A stretch of 64,000 nucleotides of DNA from contig NZ_JABZEE010000002.1 in NCBI RefSeq assembly GCF_013387495.1, forward strand, positions 1 to 64,000, given 5' to 3'. The first letter of the stretch is position 1. The number at the start of each line of letters is the position of its first letter. Both the position numbers and the translations under genes were made by a program. Under the pieces are notes generated by a model that did no database searches, had not been told where the DNA came from, and saw nothing but the letters and a program-made list of their open reading frames with translations. Of the stretch, positions 45,030-53,057 are shown in pieces. The DNA is from Streptomyces sp. PKU-EA00015 (GTDB taxonomy: Bacteria; Actinomycetota; Actinomycetes; Streptomycetales; Streptomycetaceae).

Positions 45030-47177
45030 GTGTCGCAGGAACTGACTGGCGCCTCTCTGCCGAGACAATCGGCGCCCAACAACAGCGGTGCCGTCGTCCA
45101 GGTTGGGGGAAATAACAGCGCGCCCATCACTGTCGTACGGCGCCCCAAGCTGCCAACCTTCCGAGTGTCGAACGTGGACCGGGCGGCGGCTATGGAACCA
45201 CTATGGGCCCATACCCCCACGCCTCAGCGAGCCGCCGACCTCTTGGCCGGCAGCGGCCTTGCTGTCATCGTTGGCGATCAGGGCACTGGACGGCGCATTT
45301 CTGCTGTCCGCGCCGCTCAGACCCACCTGTCGACACGGTTTGATTCCCCGCAGTTGCTCGACATCGCTGCGGACTGGGATGACGGCGAGTCTTTGGAAGC
45401 CGAGGTCCTACCGGTTTTCAGGGCCGGATGTGGCTTTCTGCTCGATGCGACGTCCCGACCACTTTCCGCCGCACACGCTCACAAGCTCACGGCCTGGGCC
45501 GAATCCCTTTTTGAGGCGGGTTCGTGCTTAGTGATCACAGCGAACCAGCGGGACTGGTTGGGCGACAATCGATTCGAAGTCTCCGCCGTTCGCCCGGACG
45601 CCGTCCAAGTCGCACGTAATCACCTCGCTGAGCGCCTGTCCAGCCCTGTACACGCCCAGTGGCTGCGGCCGGATCCAGCCCAGGCCTCATCCCGGGGCTT
45701 CCTTCGTGCCCCCGGTACTCACGACGCAACGAACGGCGTCTTCTCTGGGCTCATTACCCGGGGTGTTAGTCCCGCCAACGCTGTCGCAATCGCTGAACGC
45801 CTGCACAGAGTCGCGCCACAGCGTCTCGCCACCGCAGTCGAACGGTCGCAGGATAAAAACTCCGCTGAGACGCAGCAACAGGGCCTGAATGAGCTCAAGG
45901 CTATTCAGGAAGAGGTCCTTCTGTGGAACGACTTCCTGGAAGACAAGCTTGTCGAGATAGGGACCCGCGGCCCTGATCGTCTTATGCTTCTTGCCGCCGC
46001 ATACCTCGAAGGTGCGCCGCTAGAGCTATGCATTAAGGCCGCAACTGAATTCGGCCTTCGCGAGGACTCGACTGCGCGCCGTTATCGCGAAGGGCGCAGC
46101 CCTCGACGCCGCATGCTAGACGTCGGCGTAGACATTACTCCAGAGGACACAGCGGCTTTCAGCAGTCGGCCAGGCCTCGCCCCAGCCGCCATCCGTATGG
46201 ACTGGCACCACTGGACCACCGAAAGAGAGGAGACCAAGGAGTGGGTCAAGCGCATTACTGCGCCCGGCCAGGTCGCTGAAGCCTGGACTAGCCAGGTTGG
46301 TCAGCGCCTTCTTGAACTGTCTCTCACGGCTGTTGAAGGACCCTTTTTCCCAATTCTCGACAGCTGGGTCACCACGACGACTGCGGGTGCGCAACGGATC
46401 CAAATCATTGCGCAGCTACTTTCCGAGGCTACGCAAAGAGACGAGCTCGCCCGGGAAGCTCACAAAAAACTGTTGGACTGGTCGTCCAACAAGAGTGCAC
46501 CTCACCGCGAGGTTGTCGCCCGAGTGTGTAGCGGAGTCTACGGCCATCGATGGCCGCATAGGGCCCTCGTCCGGCTGCGACACGTCCTGAACTACGACGA
46601 TGGCGCCACGCAGATCGCAGAGAACGCGCTGGTGGAACATGCCGTAGGCAGTGAAGTCGGCTTCAACCGCGTCATCGACACGCTCGATACGTGGCTGGAA
46701 GACTACCCGACTCACCCCGCTGGCCCTCGAGCCTTCCTCACCCTTACTGACCCAACACATCCAACCAACATTCTCGCCAGGCTGATCAACCTGGCGCAGA
46801 CATCGCCGAAAATCCGCGACTTCCTCATCACTGGATGGCAAAGGACTCTGGAACGACCAGAAGTGCGCGACCGCGCCTATCAAGTCCTTCTGGCCTGGGC
46901 TCAAGCTATCCACGAGAAGAACTTGGACCAAGTCTTCGCATTCGGAATTCTTACCGACGTGCGCAATGCCCACACACCGGTGGACGCATTGTCGCGATTC
47001 CTCTACGGGAGTCCAGATCAGGAAGATCCCGCTCTCATCAACGCCCGCTTTGCTCTGGCCAACCTGCGAGTTTGCGGTCACACCGGATGCTCTAAGCCTG
47101 ACTGCCCTCTTGTGAAATCGCAGGGCGCCACAGCTAATGGCGGCATAGCGGCGAACGCCAGTGACCCTGAGCCGTAG
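45030..47177 (+). CDS. Candidate STAND/NLR-like receptor with N-terminal RHIM-like motif
   Basis: 715 residues from GTG at 45030, with GGAGG at 45017-45021. N-terminus: NNSGAVVQVGGNNSAPIT, RHIM core at residues 23-26. An NTPase-like region follows: P-loop VIVGDQGTGRRISAV (about 79-93), with the usual Lys-Ser/Thr replaced by Arg-Arg, and a Walker B-like GFLLDAT (about 135-141). The remaining 500 residues are helical, without a clear repeat class, and end in a Cys cluster (CGHTGCSKPDC). No membrane segment. GC is visibly lower than in the core genes. It is read as the sensor that seeds the effector encoded just upstream. Function not established. Confidence 0.65.
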   Translation: MSQELTGASLPRQSAPNNSGAVVQVGGNNSAPITVVRRPKLPTFRVSNVDRAAAMEPLWAHTPTPQRAADLLAGSGLAVIVGDQGTGRRISAVRAAQTHLSTRFDSPQLLDIAADWDDGESLEAEVLPVFRAGCGFLLDATSRPLSAAHAHKLTAWAESLFEAGSCLVITANQRDWLGDNRFEVSAVRPDAVQVARNHLAERLSSPVHAQWLRPDPAQASSRGFLRAPGTHDATNGVFSGLITRGVSPANAVAIAERLHRVAPQRLATAVERSQDKNSAETQQQGLNELKAIQEEVLLWNDFLEDKLVEIGTRGPDRLMLLAAAYLEGAPLELCIKAATEFGLREDSTARRYREGRSPRRRMLDVGVDITPEDTAAFSSRPGLAPAAIRMDWHHWTTEREETKEWVKRITAPGQVAEAWTSQVGQRLLELSLTAVEGPFFPILDSWVTTTTAGAQRIQIIAQLLSEATQRDELAREAHKKLLDWSSNKSAPHREVVARVCSGVYGHRWPHRALVRLRHVLNYDDGATQIAENALVEHAVGSEVGFNRVIDTLDTWLEDYPTHPAGPRAFLTLTDPTHPTNILARLINLAQTSPKIRDFLITGWQRTLERPEVRDRAYQVLLAWAQAIHEKNLDQVFAFGILTDVRNAHTPVDALSRFLYGSPDQEDPALINARFALANLRVCGHTGCSKPDCPLVKSQGATANGGIAANASDPEP

Positions 47178-47463
47178 GTCAACTCTTCGCCGGTCGCGCC
47201 CTAGGTTCCCCGTCAGTCGCTGGCTACTTGCGCCCATTACTACTTGGCACGCTCGAAGACTAGCGGCTGGCTTCGGGCCAGGGATGGATGCGCGCACGGC
47301 ATGGACACTCGCCCGATTACGAAGCCACCCCGAAGAGATAGCCTTCGCCATGCAGTATTTGCATCATGATGGAGTGCAATAGAGAGCCACGTAGGATCGG
47401 CTAGGGCAGGAACTGCGTCAGCCGCGCCGGCAGGCACCAACGACTCAGGAGTGTCCACTAGCC

Positions 47464-47494
47464 CCACCTTCCGTTGCCAATCAACGGAGGTTGG
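47464..47494. repeat. Hairpin preceding the large AICE inverted repeat
   Basis: 13-bp arms 47464-47476 and 47482-47494 with two mismatches, around a CCAAT loop. It lies 5 bp before the larger structure. Confidence 0.65.
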
Positions 47495-47498
47495 CGGA

Positions 47499-47643
47499 AC
47501 GGCTTTGGGCGGGAGCTGCCATGGGGCGAGAGATCGGGGCCCGTACGCTGGCCGCGAATCGGGCAGTCTGTGGACCTGCCCGCTCAAGCCCGATGTGGGC
47601 CCCGATCTTCGAGGCTCGCCCCATGGTGGCTGCCTAAAGCCGT
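47499..47643. repeat. Long imperfect inverted repeat (candidate single-strand origin)
   Basis: Arms 47499-47542 and 47597-47643. Matching blocks from outside in: ACGGCTTTGGGC with GCCTAAAGCCGT, CCATGGGGCGAG with CTCGCCCCATGG, AGATCGGGGCCC with GGGCCCCGATCT. A smaller hairpin CGGGCAG/CTGCCCG (47560-47582) sits in the loop. Such a structure could be the lagging-strand (sso-type) origin of a rolling-circle element or a structured RNA; no direct evidence. Confidence 0.6.
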
Positions 47644-47831
47644 GGAGCCGACCGCCCCAGCCACAGCGGGCTACCGTCCACCGCATCAGGTGTGCTCGCT
47701 CTAGCCGCGCGGCCGGCGGAGCCGGGGCCCGGAGCGGGGCGGAGACAGGAGCGTCGGGGCCCGGCGCTGGAGCCGGGGCCGCGCGCGGCGAGCGGAGCGA
47801 GCCGCCTTGAACCCGTAGAGAAGGTTTCTAC

Positions 47832-48500
47832 TCACTCCGCCTGAGGGGCATCAGGGACGAGCCGACTCGTGAACCCCTGGGCTCGCAAGCGCTCGTAGGC
47901 CTCCCGTACGTCCTGGGGGACTTCTTGGCTGATCATGAAGCCCTGAGCGGGGTAGATCAGTAGGCGCTGAAGCGCTCCGACGAGCATGTCAACGACTAGG
48001 CGGGCATCGTCGATGGAGTCGACGTAATCGGCCAGCGTCATGGGCGCCGATGCGCTGACGAACTCGACGTCCGGCCACAATTTGCGCGCAGTGGCGTAGG
48101 CCCGACGCTCCTCGTACGGCTTACTCACCAGCAGTACGGAGGACACCTGGACGCCTTGCTCCTCCAGCAGCGCGCGTGAGAAGCGGATGTTCTCCCCTGT
48201 GTTCCGCGCCTGCGGCTCCACGAGGATGGCATCGCTGGGAACACCCAGCTCGATGGCACGCTCACGGTAGTGCTCGGCCTCCCCGCGGGGCATCCGCTCG
48301 GCGGTCGTCCGGCTCGTGGCTCCAGTGAAGACGACCAGGGGCGCCATCCCTTGCCGGTACAGCCCAGCGGTCACGTCCGCCACGCCCAGGTCGTGACTGC
48401 CCAATCCGATGGCGACGGAGCACGGCCGGGGACTGTGCCCCATGAGCTGGTAGTCCCAAAGGAGTTGGGCATCCTTCATCACCGCGTCTGACAGAGTCAT
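47832..48500 (-). CDS. YdcF-like (DUF218) protein of the AICE
   Basis: 222 residues. DUF218/YdcF pattern: DVTAGLYRQGMAPLVVFTGA, EAEHYRERAIELGVP, VEPQARNTGENIRFSRALLE and VLLVSKPYEERRAYATARKL. No N-terminal membrane helix, unlike SanA-type members. The ATG overlaps the GntR stop (ATGA), so it is co-expressed with the regulator. Many Streptomyces elements carry this pair; the role in the element is unknown. Confidence 0.88.
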   Translation of the reverse strand: MTLSDAVMKDAQLLWDYQLMGHSPRPCSVAIGLGSHDLGVADVTAGLYRQGMAPLVVFTGATSRTTAERMPRGEAEHYRERAIELGVPSDAILVEPQARNTGENIRFSRALLEEQGVQVSSVLLVSKPYEERRAYATARKLWPDVEFVSASAPMTLADYVDSIDDARLVVDMLVGALQRLLIYPAQGFMISQEVPQDVREAYERLRAQGFTSRLVPDAPQAE

Positions 48501-49288
48501 GCGCCGTCCTTCGACTGTGCCGAGTCCGGGACCTTGAAGTCGTACTCCCACGCGAACCGCGAGGCTGCGTGGACGCCAACGGCGAACTCAACCACGGTCC
48601 CGTCCGCCGTGTACGTGGTCCGGTGGAGTTCCATCACGGGTTCGCCTGCCGGCAGCTGGAGGAGCTTGGCTTCCTCAGCGGTCGGAACGCGTGCGAACAA
48701 GGACTCCTTCATGTGGTCGATCTCGTATCCCGCGTCGTATAGCACCTTGTACCCCCCGCCCTTGCCAGCCGGTCCGGGAGTCGGGTCAACGAGCCGCGTC
48801 CCTTCCACATGCTCCGGGCGGTAGTAGCTGGTCAGGGTGTGAGTGGGCTGCTCGCCTTCCTTCACCAGGCGGGCGCGGGCGTAGACCTCGGAGTTTGGCT
48901 CCACCCCCAGTTTCTCAGCGACCAGGGGCGACGCCGTGACCCGACTGACCGTCTGGGTCTGCTCGTTGCGACGGTACGCACGACCGGACGCCACGCGGTC
49001 CGCGATGAACGCGACTTCGTCGCTGTCGCGCCACTTGGCCTTGTCATAGCGAGCGATGCCGAGTCGCTTCAATGGGGTCTGCTCGCGCACCACCGTGCCG
49101 TGCCCTCGGGAAGACGTGACGAGACCCTCAGCCTCCAGCGCTTTGTAAGCGGCATGCACCGTGGACTTCGAGCCTTCGCCAGCGTCCACCAAGTCGCGGA
49201 TGTGCGGAAGCTGCTGGCCAGGGCTGAGTTCGCCGCTCCTGATCTGCGCCGCCAGCCGGTCCGCCAGTTCTCGCCACTTCGGTGTCAC
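48497..49288 (-). CDS. GntR-family repressor (KorSA-like)
   Basis: 263 residues from GTG at 49286-49288 with AAGGAGG 5 nt upstream. GntR HTH at about 1-68 (YDKAK after it): LADRLAAQIRSGELSPGQQL, then EGSKSTVHAAYKALEAEGLV. UTRA ligand domain in the remainder (EVYARARLVKEGEQPTHTLT, GEPVMELHRTTYTADGTVVE). In pSAM2 the homologue KorSA represses the transfer and replication functions. Three palindromes directly upstream are likely its binding sites. Confidence 0.9.
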   Translation of the reverse strand: MTPKWRELADRLAAQIRSGELSPGQQLPHIRDLVDAGEGSKSTVHAAYKALEAEGLVTSSRGHGTVVREQTPLKRLGIARYDKAKWRDSDEVAFIADRVASGRAYRRNEQTQTVSRVTASPLVAEKLGVEPNSEVYARARLVKEGEQPTHTLTSYYRPEHVEGTRLVDPTPGPAGKGGGYKVLYDAGYEIDHMKESLFARVPTAEEAKLLQLPAGEPVMELHRTTYTADGTVVEFAVGVHAASRFAWEYDFKVPDSAQSKDGA

Positions 49289-49323
49289 GGGGCCTCCTTC
49301 GCCTACACCGCCAGTCAAGCACA

Positions 49324-49390
49324 GTCCTAGGACATTGACAGTCCTGGGACTGCGCCCCATTCTTGAGTCACGCGCTCGCAGTCCTAGGAC
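49324..49390. promoter_or_regulatory. Three-copy GntR operator region
   Basis: GTCCTAGGAC at 49324-49333 and 49381-49390, GTCCTGGGAC at 49341-49350. Each is a near-perfect palindrome. They lie between the divergent gntR and tra-operon starts, so repression of both and release by the GntR protein would be coordinate. Confidence 0.85.
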
Positions 49391-49441
49391 AGCGAAGATG
49401 GCGAACGCCGTCGTGCGCCTTCTCTGACTCAAGGAGTGGCA

Positions 49442-49780
49442 ATGTCGTCCTTCAAGATCGACACCTCGACCGCTGTCGTGTTCGTCGCCGTCGAGCCGAA
49501 GGCGAAGGTCATCAATAAGCAGACCAACGAGGTCGCCGTGGACCGTGAGACGGGCGCGAAGATGATGACGGTCGGTCTGACCATCGCGGACGAGGGTGAG
49601 GCGAACCTCTACACCGTTTCGATCCCGGAGACCGGTGTCCCGGAGGGGATCACGCTGGGCATGCCGGTCAAGGTCATCGGACTGAAGGCGCGGGACTGGG
49701 AGAACACCTTCAACGGTGAGAAGCGGTTCGGCATCGCCTTCCGTGCGGTCGCGCTGGTCGCCCCGTCCGCGAAGGGCTGA
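49442..49780 (+). CDS. Conserved AICE small protein
   Basis: 112 residues from ATG at 49442 with AAGGAG at 49431-49436. Predicted all-beta: FKIDTSTAVVFVAVEPKAKV, TGAKMMTVGLTIADEGEANL, FGIAFRAVALVAP. It is typically the first gene of the transfer operon in Streptomyces AICEs, just before tra. The molecular role is unknown. Confidence 0.85.
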   Translation: MSSFKIDTSTAVVFVAVEPKAKVINKQTNEVAVDRETGAKMMTVGLTIADEGEANLYTVSIPETGVPEGITLGMPVKVIGLKARDWENTFNGEKRFGIAFRAVALVAPSAKG

Positions 49781-49785
49781 GCGGT

Positions 49786-51150
49786 ATGTCGACGAACACG
49801 CTCCTTGTCTTAGCTCTGGTGGCGGTCGTCGCGGCTCTGGTGCTGCGGCGGCTGCGCCCGGCCTGGTACTGGCTGGGCATCGGCGTAACCCTCGCTATGG
49901 TCCGGGTGGTCGTGCGGTACGCGTCGGTGATGGATGCGTGTGGGCTGACCGTTCCGCCGTCCCGGCTGCGGCTTACCCTCGCCCGGTTGACGAATCGGCC
50001 GGCACCCGAGTCCCGGCCGCCGCGGATCCTGCGGATTCGGCCGACCCGTACCGGGCTGGTGCTGCGGGTGAAGCTGCGGCCCGGTCAGGACGCCTTCGAC
50101 TTCGCGGCCTCTACGGACCGGCTGCGGCACTCGTTCTCCATGCACGGCATCACCTCGCGTGAGATCAAGTCGGGCGTGGTCGAGCTGCGCATGACTGGCT
50201 ACGACGTGCTCCAGCGCGTGCAGATGCCCGTGAAGGTCGAGCGGGAGGGGCTGCGTGTCCCGGTCGCGTTGCGGGAGGACGGAGAGGTTCACTACCGCGA
50301 CTACCGGGAGGTGCCGCACTCGCTGAACCTGGGTGCGACGCTGTCGGGGAAGTCGGTGTATCAGCGGAACCTGGTCAAGGAACTCGCGTCGCGCCATGTC
50401 GCGCTGGTGGGCATCGACTGCAAGCAGGGTGTGGAACTCGCTCCGCTGGCACGCCGGTTCTCCGCGCTCGCCGACAACCCAGACGACGCGGCCGATCTGC
50501 TGGAAGCGCTCGTGCAGCGGATGGCCGACACCTACCAGGTGATCCGGCGCGAGCAACGCATCAGCTCGGACACACCCGACGCGGAGATCACGGCCGACAT
50601 CTGGGGCCTGCCCGAGGATCTGCGGCCAGTGCCGGTCGTCCTCTTCGTGGACGAGGTGGCAGAGCTGGCGCTGTTCTCCAACACGGCGGAGAAGAAGCGC
50701 CGCGAGCGGATCATCACCGCCCTCGTGCGCCTCGTGCAACTCGGCCGCGCGGCCGGCATCTACGTCGAGATCTGCGGGCAGCGCTTCGGATCGGAACTCG
50801 GCGACGGGATCACCATGCTCCGTGCCCAGCTCACCGGCCGGGTCTCGCACCGGGTCAACGATGAAGCCTCGGCCAAGATGGCGTTCGGCGACATCTCCCC
50901 TGACGCGGTCCTCGCAACCACGCAGATCCCGGTTGAGCGGCCCGGACTGGCGGTTGCCGGTGACTCTACGGGCGGCTGGGTCCGCATCCGCACTCCGTTC
51001 ACGACGCTGCGCCAGGCCGTGAACGCCTGCACCGCGCACGCCCACCGCACCCCCGTGCTGGCCGGTCTGGAGTCCTTCCGCCCGGTCCTGCCAGACCTGG
51101 CCCCGGTCGAGATCCCGGCAGCCCCGGCCACCAAGCCAGTCACCGCCTGA
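49786..51150 (+). CDS. FtsK/SpoIIIE-type DNA translocase Tra (TraSA-like)
   Basis: 454 residues. One or two N-terminal membrane helices (LLVLALVAVVAALVLRRL) and an FtsK-type motor domain: Walker A LGATLSGKSVYQRNL, Walker B PVVLFVDEVAELALF, then GRAAGIYVEICGQRFGSELG. It is the single Tra protein that moves double-stranded DNA between mycelia and recognises short repeats in the clt locus by its C-terminal helix. GCGGTATG spacing from the previous gene is 5 bp, so they are co-transcribed. Confidence 0.93.
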   Translation: MSTNTLLVLALVAVVAALVLRRLRPAWYWLGIGVTLAMVRVVVRYASVMDACGLTVPPSRLRLTLARLTNRPAPESRPPRILRIRPTRTGLVLRVKLRPGQDAFDFAASTDRLRHSFSMHGITSREIKSGVVELRMTGYDVLQRVQMPVKVEREGLRVPVALREDGEVHYRDYREVPHSLNLGATLSGKSVYQRNLVKELASRHVALVGIDCKQGVELAPLARRFSALADNPDDAADLLEALVQRMADTYQVIRREQRISSDTPDAEITADIWGLPEDLRPVPVVLFVDEVAELALFSNTAEKKRRERIITALVRLVQLGRAAGIYVEICGQRFGSELGDGITMLRAQLTGRVSHRVNDEASAKMAFGDISPDAVLATTQIPVERPGLAVAGDSTGGWVRIRTPFTTLRQAVNACTAHAHRTPVLAGLESFRPVLPDLAPVEIPAAPATKPVTA

Positions 51151-51291
51151 CGGCTCTCTTTCCTCGGTCGGCGCGACCGCTTCGCGCCATGTCCCTACCC
51201 CCGCCATGCCCGAAACGGCTCCCGGGGCCCGGCGACCGGCCCATCACGCCTCGCCCGGCCCCGGCCCCCAACTTCAAGGAGGCGAAGACCG

Positions 51292-51981
51292 ATGTTCCGC
51301 TCGATCCGCCTGGACGCCGTACTCGTGCAAGCCGTGATCGCCGGTGCCCTGTCCTTCGCCCACCTGCACGACCTCGCCGCGGCTGCCGGACAGGACGGCT
51401 GGAAGGCCTGGGCCTACCCCGTCTCCGTAGACCTGCTGCTCGTCGCAGCCTGGCGACGCCTGCGCACCCTGCGCACCCAGGGCGAACCCGCCCGGGCCGC
51501 TTGGACCTGGTTCGCCGTCGCCCTCGCGGCCTCGCTCGGTGCCAACGTCGCCACCGCGGGCCTGCTCGACCTGAACGACGTTCCCGACTGGCTGCGCATC
51601 CTCGTGGCCGGATGGCCCGCCCTGGCCTTCCTCGGCGGCACCCTCCTCGTCCACTCACCCACCACCCCGACCGCTACCGACGATGCGCCGGTCGAGCCGC
51701 TGCCCGTGGTCGAGCCGGTGACCGTGCCGGCCGAACCGGAGCCCACCCCCGAACCGGAGCCCACCCCCGAGCCGGATGCGGTCGAGCCTGCCGAACCCGT
51801 CCTGGCCCTGCCCGCCGCACCGCCCCCGGCTGATGTGCCGCCCGCCCTCGTCGACCACGCCCGCAAGTTCGCCGACGCCCACCGCGCCTCGACCGGCAGC
51901 CCGATCGACGCCGCAACCCTGCGCGACCGCCTCGGCCTGCCCGGCCCGATGGCCGACCAGCTCGCCGCCCACCTCGCCTGA
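51292..51981 (+). CDS. DUF2637 membrane protein (SpdB-like)
   Basis: 229 residues, AAGGAGG upstream of the ATG. Four membrane helices in the first 125 residues (VLVQAVIAGALSFAHLHDL, YPVSVDLLLVAAW, WFAVALAASLGANVATAGLL, LVAGWPALAFLGGTLLV). A repetitive Pro/Glu linker (PEPTPEPEPTPEP) and a C-terminal helical domain (VDHARKFADAHRASTGSPID) resembling a DNA-binding module follow. Spd proteins spread plasmids along the recipient mycelium after transfer. Confidence 0.88.
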   Translation: MFRSIRLDAVLVQAVIAGALSFAHLHDLAAAAGQDGWKAWAYPVSVDLLLVAAWRRLRTLRTQGEPARAAWTWFAVALAASLGANVATAGLLDLNDVPDWLRILVAGWPALAFLGGTLLVHSPTTPTATDDAPVEPLPVVEPVTVPAEPEPTPEPEPTPEPDAVEPAEPVLALPAAPPPADVPPALVDHARKFADAHRASTGSPIDAATLRDRLGLPGPMADQLAAHLA

Positions 51982-51995
51982 AAGGACACCCGCTC

Positions 51996-52178
51996 ATGCC
52001 CGGACACGAACCGACACGAGACGAATACCTGTCAGCAGCACGCGTAATGGCCGACGCCGGTCGCACAACCCTGGCCCGGCTGCTCGCCGAAGAGGCCGCG
52101 GACCGTGCCACCGACCCGGCCGACGCTGCCCGCATCCTCGCCGAGTTCCCCGGCCTGAGCATGCGAGCGGAGGACTAA
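51996..52178 (+). CDS. Small AICE protein
   Basis: 60 residues, soluble and helical (DEYLSAARVMADAGRTTLAR, LLAEEAADRA). GAAAGGA upstream. Part of the spd gene run; role unknown. Confidence 0.75.
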   Translation: MPGHEPTRDEYLSAARVMADAGRTTLARLLAEEAADRATDPADAARILAEFPGLSMRAED

Positions 52179-52183
52179 CCGCC

Positions 52184-52375
52184 ATGCCCGCCCGTGACTT
52201 CTTCCACTCCGTGATGCGGATCGGCCCCGTGCAGATCGGCACCCACCGCGACCGCAACGGACGCACCAAGCACGCCGCCGTCTGCTCCCGCGACAACTGC
52301 GGCTGGTCCGCCGACTACTCCACCGCCTCCGCCGCCCAGCTCGCCGCCCGCACTCACCGCTGCCGCGCCAACTAA
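52184..52375 (+). CDS. Mobile element transfer protein (Spd-type)
   Basis: 63 residues. RIGPVQIGTHRDRNGRTKHA and CSRDNCGWSADYSTASAAQL match the short proteins annotated as mobile element transfer proteins in Streptomyces. Two Cys (CSRDNC) plus a late His-Arg-Cys may bind zinc. GAGCGGAGG precedes the ATG. Confidence 0.88.
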   Translation: MPARDFFHSVMRIGPVQIGTHRDRNGRTKHAAVCSRDNCGWSADYSTASAAQLAARTHRCRAN

Positions 52376-52394
52376 CCCGCTGAGGAGCCCTGCC

Positions 52395-52589
52395 GTGAAC
52401 GTCGAACTTCCGTTGATCGTCCTCGTCGCCATCTTCGGCTACTTCGGCATCAAGCTCATGCGCCCGCCGACCTGGCTCATCGTCGTGCTCCTCCTCGGCG
52501 GCTTCCTCCTCGCCGACACCTTCCTCGCCCCGGCCATCGAGTCCACCACCCGCACCGGAGTCGACGCCGTCAACGGCACCACCAAGTAG
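52395..52589 (+). CDS. Small Spd-type membrane protein
   Basis: 64 residues from GTG at 52395 with GAGGAG upstream. Two membrane helices (LPLIVLVAIFGYFGIKLM, WLIVVLLLGGFLLADTFLA). Pore or septal-membrane component is a common proposal for such Spd proteins; not shown. Confidence 0.8.
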   Translation: MNVELPLIVLVAIFGYFGIKLMRPPTWLIVVLLLGGFLLADTFLAPAIESTTRTGVDAVNGTTK

Positions 52590-52618
52590 CTCGCCCGATC
52601 TCAGAAGGGAGATCCACC

Positions 52619-52966
52619 ATGCTTCGCCCGCGCATCCCGACCATGCCGACCCCGACCGGCATCGTCGCCCCGCTCGTCCACCCGACACCGGGCCCGGTCA
52701 TCGAGCACCAGCCCGCCGCCGGGTGTGCCTGCCAGCACCCCGCCCCCGCTCCCGCCGTCGTCCCGGCTCCGGCCGCTTCTGCGGCGCCCGCGGTCCGGCT
52801 GACCCCGACCGGCCTCCTGGTTGCCGTCGGCGGCGGTGCCGCGGTCGTCCTGGTCGTCGGCGCGGTCCTCGTCTCCATGCTGCTCGCCGTCGCCATCACG
52901 GCCGCCTCGGTCGCCGTCTGCGCCGTCGTCCTGCGCTCCCTGCTCAACGGCCAGCGTCAGCGCTGA
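52619..52966 (+). CDS. SpdD-like membrane protein
   Basis: 115 residues. Pro/Ala-rich N-terminus (PTPTGIVAPLVHPTPGPVIE) with a Cys pair (CACQH), then two hydrophobic helices (LLVAVGGGAAVVLVVGAVLV, LLAVAITAASVAVCAVVL). Matches SpdD-type proteins in position and layout. AGAAGGGAGA upstream of the ATG. Confidence 0.85.
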   Translation: MLRPRIPTMPTPTGIVAPLVHPTPGPVIEHQPAAGCACQHPAPAPAVVPAPAASAAPAVRLTPTGLLVAVGGGAAVVLVVGAVLVSMLLAVAITAASVAVCAVVLRSLLNGQRQR

Positions 52967-53057
52967 CCGGCCTTCCGGGCGGCCCTGAAACCGCCAAGTC
53001 TCCGCCGCCCGGACGGCCAGCCCCTACCCGACTTCATCAACCGGAAGGACCTTCATC

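Larger units (their letters stand above)
47178..47831. other. Convergent non-coding region with large hairpins
   Basis: The 3' ends of the STAND and YdcF genes face each other across about 650 bp. Besides the structures listed separately, 47680-47815 holds short G/C-rich direct repeats such as GGAGCCGGGGCC at 47719 and 47768. A 73-codon frame (47161-47382) has no ribosome-binding site and I do not call it. Confidence 0.5.

Noticed and set aside
44630..47177. Classic type II toxin-antitoxin interpretation of the pair
   Set aside because: The sizes (132 and 715 residues), the NTPase-like region and the shared amyloid motif do not match known toxin-antitoxin families.
47161..47382. A possible 73-residue third gene after the STAND-like gene
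   Set aside because: No ribosome-binding site, overlap with the STAND stop, no recognisable domain. It might be a decayed gene.
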